Positions 7,319 to 13,533 of a DNA stretch of 24,619 bases are shown piece by piece. The position numbers were made by a program, and so were the translations under genes. A model generated the notes under the pieces. It was not told the origin of the DNA and made no database searches. It worked only from the letters and a program-made list of their open reading frames with translations. This DNA is from Patescibacteria group bacterium AH-259-L07 (GTDB lineage: Bacteria; Patescibacteriota; Patescibacteriia; UBA2591; UBA6264): the NCBI GenBank assembly GCA_027718005.1, contig JALLOP010000009.1, positions 1 through 24,619 on the forward strand, given 5' to 3'. Every line of letters starts with the position of its first letter. The stretch's first letter is position 1.

Positions 7319-8005
7319 ATGAAACAAAAAGGCAAGTTTATAGTATTAGAGGGGACTGATGGATCAGGGAAAACTGAGCAGTTTAAACGTTTAATAAAAC
7401 GGTTGAGAAGCCAGGGGTATAACGTAAAGACCGTAGATTTTCCTCAATATGGGCTACCGTCAGCGTATTTTGTTGAACAGTACTTACAAGGTAAGTACGG
7501 ATCGTGGAAACAGGTGGGGCCATATAAGGCCTCTGTTTTTTATGCGCTTGATCGATTTGCGACGGCTTCTCAGATCAAGAAATGGCTTGAGCAAGGATAC
7601 ATAGTGTTGTCTAACCGCTATGTTGCATCTAATTTAGGACATCAGGGTGTAAAAATTAAAACGAAAAGGGCGCGGGAAACGTTTTTTCATTGGGTTAATA
7701 ATTTAGAATACAATATTTTATCAATTCCCAAGCCAGATATTAATATATTTTTACATATGCCAGCGAAAATCGCGTATGATTTAATTGCACAAAAAGGAGC
7801 GCGGGAGTATTTAGGAAGTAAAAAGCGAGACATTCATGAGCAAGACATAACGCACTTACAAACTGCGGAGAAAGTATATAAAGAAATAACAAAATTATTT
7901 CCTCGTGATTTTAAAACCATTGAGTGCGTTTTCCGTGGTAGATTATTATCAATTGATCAGATTGCACAAAAAGTCTGGTCTGTTGTATCAAAATTTTTAA
8001 AATAG
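7319..8005 (+). CDS. tmk: Thymidylate kinase-like P-loop kinase
   Basis: Predicted to phosphorylate dTMP to dTDP. The 228 residues are close to the family length. They show the P-loop EGTDGSGKT (residues 11-19), FPQYG (41-45, normally the FPR/FPxY region), YALDRF (75-80) and LSNRYVASN (97-105). In bacterial Tmk that last motif is normally DRY with an acidic residue; here it is NRY. The end carries the usual helical lid and C-terminus. Another deoxynucleoside monophosphate kinase is possible. The next gene starts 3 nt after its stop, so they are probably cotranscribed. Confidence 0.85.
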   Translation: MKQKGKFIVLEGTDGSGKTEQFKRLIKRLRSQGYNVKTVDFPQYGLPSAYFVEQYLQGKYGSWKQVGPYKASVFYALDRFATASQIKKWLEQGYIVLSNRYVASNLGHQGVKIKTKRARETFFHWVNNLEYNILSIPKPDINIFLHMPAKIAYDLIAQKGAREYLGSKKRDIHEQDITHLQTAEKVYKEITKLFPRDFKTIECVFRGRLLSIDQIAQKVWSVVSKFLK

Positions 8006-8008
8006 TTT

Positions 8009-9070
8009 ATGGATGAAAAGTCAATAGAACAACCACAACAAGAGCAAAAAGACTTGTCCGCCGAAGCCCTGCCTCGCCGGCAGGCAGGTCCAGAAGGAGC
8101 GAAGGAGGAACAAAAAGAAAAAGAACCAGAAATTTTATATCACTTTTTTTATTCTGCGCATGGCACTGCCCAAGATTTTAAAAATTTAGAAAAAGAATTT
8201 GAAAGGGCTGATATTTATGTTCTTGAGGAATATGAGTGGACACCTGAACGGAAATCCATGCTTGATAAACTTTCACAAGGAGAGATTACATTAGAAAAGG
8301 TTGCTCAAGAGTACGATATAGAAAAGTCGTCGTCTTGGTATCGTGAATTTGAGATTATACACAATTCCCATAAGCCAATTGTAATAGTTGATATACCAGA
8401 GCGTGATAGAGAATTTATAGATAAAGAAGAGGAGACTATAGAAATGCACGTGAAGGCAGTAGTTTTGTTTATAGGAGGCAAGCTTCAAGGCGCCCTTCAA
8501 AAGCTGCGTTCCTGTGTTATAAATGAGGCAGAATTATGTCTTGCAAGAGAGAAAAGAATCAGAGAGAATTTAAAAAAACAAATAAGAATGTTTTTAAAAG
8601 AAAATTCTGAATATGCAGATAAAAAGGAAGTCAGGGTTCTTGTTAACTTAGGAGGTGTTCATACTTCTCTTTATCATAAACTAAAAAAGAAGAAAGTTTC
8701 AGTTTCTCGGGAGTTTAGCCATCTTCCTATGGTTTTCAATTCTGCGAATGAAGCTATAAGAAGGGAGATATTTAAAAAAGAGGTAGGTGACGAGCTTTTA
8801 GCACGATCGATAATAGAGTGTTGTATATTTCCCCGGGTAATATCTATAACCAATGATAGTAATAAAGCGGACCAAGCACTTAGAAAAATATCTTCCCAGC
8901 TAACTTTAAAAGACATTGAACAGATATCAAAAAATATTCATGAGGCCTCTCAAGAGCCTCGTACGCCCAGCTTTTTAGAATTTCCCATAGAAGATATTGT
9001 TTATGAGGTTGAAAAATTAGGCATTAAAATTCCTGATTCAGAAGAAGAAATGGATGAATTATTACAATAA
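8009..9070 (+). CDS. Unknown protein, possibly of the TraB/TIKI/ChaN-like superfamily
   Basis: The 353 residues start with a charged, disordered 40-residue lead that includes a translated palindrome (LPRRQAG, 21-27). Two spots resemble the EreA/ChaN/TraB-TIKI fold: YHFFYSAHGT (44-53) with an acidic strand end VLEEYEW about 20 residues later, and VRVLVNLGGVHTSLYHKL (about 208-225), preceded by a long helix with RxxRIRENLKKQ. In that superfamily such motifs carry metal-binding His/Glu residues, so a peptidase-like or hydrolase role is conceivable. I see no signal peptide. The family match is by eye and uncertain. It is 3 nt after tmk and is followed by a repeat cluster and cutA. Confidence 0.55.
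   Translation: MDEKSIEQPQQEQKDLSAEALPRRQAGPEGAKEEQKEKEPEILYHFFYSAHGTAQDFKNLEKEFERADIYVLEEYEWTPERKSMLDKLSQGEITLEKVAQEYDIEKSSSWYREFEIIHNSHKPIVIVDIPERDREFIDKEEETIEMHVKAVVLFIGGKLQGALQKLRSCVINEAELCLAREKRIRENLKKQIRMFLKENSEYADKKEVRVLVNLGGVHTSLYHKLKKKKVSVSREFSHLPMVFNSANEAIRREIFKKEVGDELLARSIIECCIFPRVISITNDSNKADQALRKISSQLTLKDIEQISKNIHEASQEPRTPSFLEFPIEDIVYEVEKLGIKIPDSEEEMDELLQ
8068..8088. repeat. In-frame palindrome encoding LPRRQAG
   Basis: CCTGCCT (8068-8074), loop CGCCGGC, AGGCAGG (8082-8088). From memory, very similar palindromes and the peptide LPRRQAG recur in Parcubacteria genomes. It adds a GC-rich insert to the disordered N-terminus of its host protein. Confidence 0.6.
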
Positions 9071-9129
9071 CCAGTTTGTCGACACCAGTTTGTCGACATC
9101 CGATGTCGACAATGTCGACAAATTATTTT
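9071..9129. repeat. Clustered TGTCGACA palindromes, possible terminator
   Basis: CCAGTTTGTCGACA occurs twice in tandem (9071-9098), followed by two more GTCGAC sites (9105-9110 and 9114-9119). TTGTCGACA-TCCGA-TGTCGACAA (9090-9112) forms a 9-bp stem. The outer copies can pair too, and the right end runs into AATTATTTTT. It may terminate the upstream transcript. Confidence 0.55.
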
Positions 9130-9140
9130 TAACTAGAGCA

Positions 9141-9443
9141 ATGGGATTTATAGTTATCTATATCACGCATAAAAATGAAAAAGAAGCAAAAAAAGTTGCC
9201 CATCATTTGCTTACAAAAAAATTAATTGTCTGTGCCAACCTATATCCAATTAAAAGCTTATACTGGTGGAAAGGGGAAATACAAAAAGACAACGAAGTTG
9301 TATCATTAATAAAAACAAAAAAAGAAAATTGGGAGCGCATTAAATCTGAAGTAAAAAAAATTCACCCTTATGAGGTGCCGTGCATTATGAAACTTGATGT
9401 TAGTGCAAATAAAGATTACGAAGATTGGATTCAATCTGTATAA
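9141..9443 (+). CDS. cutA: CutA-like divalent-ion tolerance protein
   Basis: CutA1 proteins form very stable trimers with a PII-like ferredoxin fold; they are linked to copper and other divalent-metal tolerance, but their exact role is unsettled. ATG 9141 gives 100 residues, the family length: MGFIVIYITHKNEKEAKKVA at the start, then LTKKLIVCANLYPIKSLYWW, GEIQKDNEVVSLIKT and HPYEVPCI. The open frame extends back to 9054, but that part is the translated TGTCGACA repeat and overlaps the previous gene, so I prefer 9141. Confidence 0.9.
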   Translation: MGFIVIYITHKNEKEAKKVAHHLLTKKLIVCANLYPIKSLYWWKGEIQKDNEVVSLIKTKKENWERIKSEVKKIHPYEVPCIMKLDVSANKDYEDWIQSV

Positions 9444-9466
9444 TGATCTGTATAAGTCTGAGGGAG

Positions 9467-9494
9467 TTGACAAGGTTATATGAGTTGGTATGGT
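9467..9494 (+). promoter_or_regulatory. Possible promoter upstream of the DUF7282-like gene
   Basis: TTGACA at 9467-9472, 16-nt spacer, TATGGT at 9489-9494. A second candidate, TTGTTA (9517-9522) and TACACT (9541-9546), lies directly before the ATG and would give a leaderless message. Either is moderate. Confidence 0.35.
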
Positions 9495-9551
9495 GAGCGT
9501 ATAAAGGTCGTACGATTTGTTATTACTAAGTTATATTTAATACACTAATTT

Positions 9552-10073
9552 ATGAAAAAAGAATTAATTGTCGCTGTTGTCGTTGTCGCTGTTGTCGTTG
9601 TCGCTGTTGTCGTCCTTCTGTTGCTAAGAGGCGGGGGCGAGGTATCGGCACCAACAACAGAAGAACCTGTATCTGAAGAAGTAGCAGTGGTTCCTTCAAT
9701 CCCAGAACAGCCTTTGGTTGTTGTTGAGAATCAAGAAATTGAGGGATTGATGCTGCCAGACGGAGATGCTGTTGTTGTTGGGCAGGCAGACTTTGTAGAT
9801 CCAGGATATATTGTAATTCATGTCTCTGCAGATGGTAAGCCTGGTGCCGTGATTGGAAATTCAAGATTTTATACTAGTGGCTCCTATAGTAATGTTGAGG
9901 TTGAGGTAGGGCAGGCACTTCAGAATGGTGATAATGCGCTTTTTGCGATGCTGCATACTGATGACGGAGATAGCTTGTTTGAGTTTCCTGGAGATGACGC
10001 TCCGACAAAAGTTGATGGTGCTGTTGTGGTAAAGCCGTTTACGGTTTTGCGAACCATTACCCCTGCTAATTAG
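9552..10073 (+). CDS. Membrane-anchored surface protein, DUF7282-like domain
   Basis: The 173 residues begin with MKKEL and one hydrophobic helix of almost pure Val/Ala/Leu (about 5-25), followed by RGGG and a Thr/Glu/Pro linker to about residue 55. The remainder is a beta-rich domain with VVGQADFVDPGYIVIHVSAD, PGAVIGNSRFY and ALFAMLHTDDGDSLFEFP. This pattern resembles the DUF7282 domains of archaeal and CPR surface proteins (recognised by eye). It should face outward, tethered by the N-terminal helix. There is no Cys lipobox. Part of the helix is encoded by three 15-bp tandem repeats, so its length could change by slippage. Binding partner unknown. Confidence 0.7.
   Translation: MKKELIVAVVVVAVVVVAVVVLLLLRGGGEVSAPTTEEPVSEEVAVVPSIPEQPLVVVENQEIEGLMLPDGDAVVVGQADFVDPGYIVIHVSADGKPGAVIGNSRFYTSGSYSNVEVEVGQALQNGDNALFAMLHTDDGDSLFEFPGDDAPTKVDGAVVVKPFTVLRTITPAN
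9570..9614 (+). repeat. Three tandem 15-bp units encoding the membrane helix
   Basis: GTCGCTGTTGTCGTT at 9570-9584 and 9585-9599, and GTCGCTGTTGTCGTC at 9600-9614. Each unit encodes VAVVV. Gain or loss of a unit keeps the frame and changes the helix by five residues. Confidence 0.9.
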
Positions 10074-10109
10074 TTCAGGCGATTTACTCTATTGAAGAGA
10101 GTCAATTAA

Positions 10110-10137
10110 AATGTATGCGGCGTAAGCCGTATACATT
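10110..10137 (+). other. Hairpin between the DUF7282-like gene and nnrE
   Basis: AATGTATGCGGC (10110-10121), loop GTAA, GCCGTATACATT (10126-10137): a 12-bp stem with one G-T pair. No strong T-run follows, so it may be a processing or stability hairpin rather than a terminator. Confidence 0.5.
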
Positions 10138-10158
10138 GAGTTTAGTAAGGAAAAAGGT

Positions 10159-10959
10159 ATGTATTATGCAACGGCGAGACAAATGGCAAGGTTGGATGCG
10201 CTTGCGATAAAAAATGGGCTAGAGATTCGGCAGATGATGGAGCTTGCGGGATGGCAAATGCTTAATTTATTTCGTCATGTAAAGATTCCAAAGAAATCAA
10301 AAATCATGATTGTATGCGGGAAGGGCAATCAAGCAGGTGATGGGTTATGCGCAGGACGCCATCTGTATAATTCGGGCTACAAGGTCAATTTTGTTTTAGT
10401 ATCAAAAAACATGAGCCCGGATTCGGTTCATCATTTACAATTAGTTAAAAAAATGAAACTGTCTATTATTTATTATCCGAATAATAAGAACCATTCCTCG
10501 CTTGCCCCGTCTGCGGCGGGACAAGCTCGTCAGAACCTTGAAGTCTGTAAGGAATTATATTTGTATCCAGACTTTAAAGCGAAAGCTAAAAAAATAATAC
10601 AAAGCAGTGATATTATAATTGATGCGTTGATTGGATATAACTTGTCTGGTGCACCTCGCAAAGATTTTAAAGAGCTTGTTAAAATAATGAATCAATCAAA
10701 AGGTAAAATTATTTCCTATGATATTCCTACGGGCATAGATGCAACAATAGGGGAGTGCTTTTCTCCTTATATTAAAGCATGGATAACCCTTTCGTTAGCA
10801 TTGGCTAAAAAAGCATTTACCAAAAAACAGACCAAAAAGCATTGTGGCAGAATCTATATCGCTGATATTGGCATCCCTTCATTTATATATAACAAAATAG
10901 CGGCCAATAGTCGCCCGCCATTTGAAAAGTTTCGCAGTGCTTTTGTGCCACTTGATTAG
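10159..10959 (+). CDS. nnrE: NAD(P)H-hydrate epimerase (YjeF N-terminal domain)
   Basis: Epimerises the R form of damaged NAD(P)H hydrate so that the dehydratase NnrD can repair it. The 266 residues form a single YjeF_N domain: ATARQMARLD at the start, the loop CGKGNQAGDGLCAGRHL (53-69, normally GxGNNGGDG), DALIGYNLSG (155-164) and SYDIPTGIDATIGE (186-199). No NnrD domain is fused and no nnrD is seen nearby. Residues 115-125 (LAPSAAGQARQ) come from a palindromic insert between strands. The ATG is preceded by AAGGAAAAAGGT, one of the few plausible ribosome sites here. Confidence 0.88.
   Translation: MYYATARQMARLDALAIKNGLEIRQMMELAGWQMLNLFRHVKIPKKSKIMIVCGKGNQAGDGLCAGRHLYNSGYKVNFVLVSKNMSPDSVHHLQLVKKMKLSIIYYPNNKNHSSLAPSAAGQARQNLEVCKELYLYPDFKAKAKKIIQSSDIIIDALIGYNLSGAPRKDFKELVKIMNQSKGKIISYDIPTGIDATIGECFSPYIKAWITLSLALAKKAFTKKQTKKHCGRIYIADIGIPSFIYNKIAANSRPPFEKFRSAFVPLD
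10501..10525. repeat. In-frame palindrome encoding LAPSAAGQARQ in nnrE
   Basis: CTTGCCCCG at the left and CGGGACAAG at the right pair around TCTGCGG, with one mismatch or wobble. It is more GC-rich than the rest of nnrE and sits in a variable loop of the fold. The peptide is, from memory, recurrent in CPR proteins. Confidence 0.6.
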
Positions 10960-11045
10960 TTTTATGATGATGGCGACAGGTAAAGACCTTGATGAAAAAT
11001 ATTAAAGTGGGAGAGGGCCTGTTAATTGGTTTTATTTTAACTAAC

Positions 11046-11077
11046 ATAATAGGGAGCAAACATTTACTCCCTATTAT
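11046..11077. terminator. Hairpin between convergent genes nnrE and the minus-strand membrane gene
   Basis: ATAATAGGGAG (11046-11056), loop CAAACATTTA, CTCCCTATTAT (11067-11077): a perfect 11-bp stem between convergent genes. Neither side has a long T-run, so it would be a weak bidirectional terminator. Confidence 0.5.
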
Positions 11078-11103
11078 TGGACAAGATTTAAGATCGGTGC
11101 TTG

Positions 11104-11517
11104 TCAATCAGATTTCGCTTGTGTTGTGACACTGTTGTTGAATCGTAGTAGTTTTACAGATCCCGTCAGAAGTGAAATACTGAAAACGATGAAGAAAACA
11201 ACGAGTATTGATTTTATGTAACCTGTCGATACCAGGAAATCAATCGTTTGCGTTATTTTTGGGTTTACGAACCAGATACTGAGTAACTCGGTTATTTCCT
11301 CACGCAGCATTTTCATCAGCAAAACAACAACAACGGAACCGGCAAGCTCACGCAATGAACCAAAGTAGATAACGATAGCAATAAGGACTAATAGTCCAAG
11401 TGTTGCTACTATGCCCATTGCGAATGGAGCAAGGACGATAATGAGCACCACAAGTACGATAGCTCCAATAATTTGTGCCGTTCTGCTATAGCGGATTTCT
11501 CTTAAAAGATTTTTCAT
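11104..11517 (-). CDS. Small integral membrane protein, unknown
   Basis: The 137 residues hold about four hydrophobic segments: roughly 14-32, 36-52, 58-70 (shorter) and 100-120. The N-terminus is basic and the tail is polar (VTTQAKSD), which suggests a plasma-membrane location. I recognise no family or catalytic motif. Its expression signals stand out: a perfect TTGACA-17-TATAAT promoter and a strong AGGAGG 9 nt before the ATG, with a hairpin in the 75-nt leader. It is convergent with nnrE. High, constitutive expression or recent acquisition are both possible. Confidence 0.75.
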   Translation of the reverse strand: MKNLLREIRYSRTAQIIGAIVLVVLIIVLAPFAMGIVATLGLLVLIAIVIYFGSLRELAGSVVVVLLMKMLREEITELLSIWFVNPKITQTIDFLVSTGYIKSILVVFFIVFSISLLTGSVKLLRFNNSVTTQAKSD

Positions 11518-11526
11518 CTTTTTGTT

Positions 11527-11532
11527 CCTCCT
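11527..11532 (-). promoter_or_regulatory. Strong Shine-Dalgarno sequence of the membrane gene
   Basis: AGGAGG on the minus strand, 9 nt before ATG 11517. It is the only full consensus ribosome site I see in the window. Confidence 0.8.
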
Positions 11533-11565
11533 TTTTCAAGAGCATTGTATTTTGGTTGAGATAGA

Positions 11566-11585
11566 TTGTAGCTGCCATGCTACAA
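11566..11585 (-). other. Leader hairpin of the minus-strand membrane gene
   Basis: TTGTAGC, a 6-nt loop and GCTACAA form a perfect 7-bp stem starting about 7 nt into the predicted transcript; a likely 5'-end stabiliser. Confidence 0.5.
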
Positions 11586-11598
11586 TATGATCACTTAT

Positions 11599-11627
11599 AT
11601 TATAGCAAAATTTTATTCTTTTGTCAA
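11599..11627 (-). promoter_or_regulatory. Consensus sigma70 promoter, minus strand
   Basis: On the minus strand, TTGACA (11627-11622), a 17-nt spacer and TATAAT (11604-11599): full consensus. It drives the membrane gene, with transcription starting near 11592. Confidence 0.8.
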
Positions 11628-11668
11628 TAGCAATTTTTTTAGCAATTTTTTAAGAGGTGGTGTTTATT

Positions 11669-11770
11669 CTAGTATTTTTTAATTAGTAGCCCTTTATCTG
11701 TATCTTCAATAGAAAAAATAAGTTCATTTGGCGCAAGTTTTCCACAGGTTACTTTTTTTCTTAAAATGCC
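11669..11770 (-). pseudogene. Degenerate copy of the cysS 3' end
   Basis: Read on the minus strand, this ends IEDTDKGLLIKKY then TAG, against IEDTDKGPLIKKLIP in the intact cysS 400 bp away. Bases 11675-11710 match 12187-12222 at 33 of 36 positions. Upstream, ILRKKV resembles the IRKKV of cysS. The open frame breaks further up. It is a partial duplication or the remnant of a second cysS, lying directly before the antitoxin gene. The rest of 11628-11824 holds nothing else I can name. Confidence 0.65.
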
Positions 11771-11824
11771 AATTCTTCGCTTATTTTAGGCAAAAAATCG
11801 TTTCTCGCTAATTTAATCAAAACT

Positions 11825-12124
11825 ATGCCTAAAAAAATAAAGCCAATTCATCCCGGAGAAATATTAATGGAAGAGTTTCTCACCCCGCTCAATATCAGCC
11901 AGTACCGTTTGGCTAAGGATATTAGTGTTGCACCGCGCCGCATAAATGAAATCGTGCATGGTCTGCGTGCTATTTCAGCGGATACTGCATTGCGTCTTGG
12001 CAAGTATTTTGGTGTCTCGCCCCAATTCTGGCTTAACTTACAGTCGCATTATGACTTGGAAATAAAAGCGGAAGCATTAGCAGGTACTTTAAAAAATAAG
12101 GTAAAAACATTGCAGCTTGCCTAA
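11825..12124 (+). CDS. higA: HigA/VapI-family antitoxin, helix-turn-helix
   Basis: DNA-binding antitoxin of the HigBA type, normally repressing its own operon and neutralising an mRNA-cutting HigB toxin. The 99 residues have the family opening IHPGEILMEEFLTPLNISQY, the HTH (about 25-60, RLAKDISVAPRRINEIVHG) and the hallmark SADTALRLGKYFGVSPQFWL. No toxin gene is visible on either side; higB usually lies just upstream, where only a cysS-like fragment is found. It is therefore an orphan antitoxin, a relic or a stand-alone regulator. No clear Shine-Dalgarno sequence. Confidence 0.88.
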   Translation: MPKKIKPIHPGEILMEEFLTPLNISQYRLAKDISVAPRRINEIVHGLRAISADTALRLGKYFGVSPQFWLNLQSHYDLEIKAEALAGTLKNKVKTLQLA

Positions 12125-12174
12125 TTGCTCGACAGTATCTTAAAAAACAAAAGTTTTATAATTATCAAAAATGA

Positions 12175-13533
12175 TTAAGGGATGAGTTTTTTAATTAGTG
12201 GCCCTTTGTCTGTGTCTTCAATCACAAATCCTAAGTTTTTAACTTTTTTTCTGATTTGGTCAGCGTCTGACCATTTTTTTTGATCTCTTAGTTTTTCGCG
12301 TTGTTCTACTAGTATGGTGATGTTTTGAGGAATGCGCGGTTTTTTAAATGTGAATATGTCAAAGATTTTGTTAATTTTTTTAAACAATTTATATGCAGAT
12401 TTGCCTCCTATATTTTTTTTGTAGGACTCGTTGACAAAATCAAATAAAATCGCAATTGCTTTGACCGTATCAAAATCATTATCCATTGCTGTGATAAATT
12501 GTTGTTTAGCTTTTTTAACAAACTCTTTATTATCTTTTTTGTTTGTTTTGGTATATTGGATAAAATCATTTAACCGTTCAAGGCCGTGTTGCGCGCTTTT
12601 TATTGATTCATCAGTAAAGTCAATAGGGGAGCGGTAATGGCTGGAAAGATAAAAAAATCGTAACGTTTTGTAATTATATTTTTTTAAAGCGTCTCGTACC
12701 GTGATAAAATTGTTTAATGACTTGCTCATTTTTTTGCCATCAACCGTTAAGAATCCAGTGTGTATCCAAAAATGAGCCATGGGCGATTTGTCAGAGATTG
12801 CCTGGATTTGTGCAATTTCTGCTTCATGATGAGGAAATATAAGGTCACGCGCGCCGCCATGAATATCGTATTGTGGGCCAAAATGAGTGTCTGTTATGGC
12901 AGTATCTTCAATATGCCAGCCTGGCCTCCCGCGACTAAGTTTAGTATCCCAGCCTGGTTCATTTTTTTTAGAGAACTTCCATAGACAAAAATCTCCTTTG
13001 TTTTTTTTTTCTACACTTTCATCTATCCGCGAAATAGCATCTTCTGCTCCTAATGCAGTGCGGCCAGATAATTTTCCATAGTCTTTAAATTTGGTAATAT
13101 CATAATAATATCCATCAGAAATTTTGTATGCATACCCTTTTTTTATTAATGTTTGTGTTTGTTTGACAATGTGAGAAATATAATCAGTAGCCCGGGCATA
13201 TTTAGTAATGGAGGTAATACCAAGTTTTTTTTCATCCTTATGATAGGAGTTTTCAAATTCACGGGCGAGTTTAAGCGGTTCAATGTTTTTTTCTCTCGCT
13301 CGTTTAATGATTTTGTCGTCAATGTTAGTGACATTTTGTAAATAATATACGTTGTATCCTCTATATCTTAAATATTTTACAATCACATCAAACTGCACAT
13401 AGGTTTTTGCGTGTCCGATATGCATATAATCATAAACGGTTGGGCCGCATACAAAAATATCAACCCGCTTTTTACGGCGAGGTGTAAACAGATCTTTTTT
13501 TTGTGTTAAAGTATTATAAATTGTTACAGCCAT
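12175..13533 (-). CDS. cysS: Cysteinyl-tRNA synthetase
   Basis: Charges tRNA-Cys with cysteine. I chose ATG 13533 (452 residues, MAVTIYNTL), the family start; the frame extends to 13599 but that overlaps corA. Class I signatures are HIGH (38-41, after FVCGPTVYDY) and KMSKS (268-272). Of the usual zinc ligands, Cys29 and the His region FPHHEAE (233-239) are present. The motif normally GRPGWHIECSAM reads GRPGWHIEDTAI, so the second Cys is Asp210. The C-terminal anticodon-binding part is intact (ADQIRKKVKNLGFVIEDT). The start overlaps the corA stop by 10 nt, so translational coupling is likely. Confidence 0.93.
   Translation of the reverse strand: MAVTIYNTLTQKKDLFTPRRKKRVDIFVCGPTVYDYMHIGHAKTYVQFDVIVKYLRYRGYNVYYLQNVTNIDDKIIKRAREKNIEPLKLAREFENSYHKDEKKLGITSITKYARATDYISHIVKQTQTLIKKGYAYKISDGYYYDITKFKDYGKLSGRTALGAEDAISRIDESVEKKNKGDFCLWKFSKKNEPGWDTKLSRGRPGWHIEDTAITDTHFGPQYDIHGGARDLIFPHHEAEIAQIQAISDKSPMAHFWIHTGFLTVDGKKMSKSLNNFITVRDALKKYNYKTLRFFYLSSHYRSPIDFTDESIKSAQHGLERLNDFIQYTKTNKKDNKEFVKKAKQQFITAMDNDFDTVKAIAILFDFVNESYKKNIGGKSAYKLFKKINKIFDIFTFKKPRIPQNITILVEQREKLRDQKKWSDADQIRKKVKNLGFVIEDTDKGPLIKKLIP

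Noticed and set aside
9550..9864. Minus-strand Gln/Leu-rich ORF
   Set aside because: Produced by the GTC-GCT-GTT-GTC-GTT tandem repeat read backwards; the plus strand encodes a plausible membrane helix.
11825..12124. Complete toxin-antitoxin system
   Set aside because: Only the HigA-like antitoxin is present; no HigB-like ORF, intact or broken, is visible within the flanking bases.
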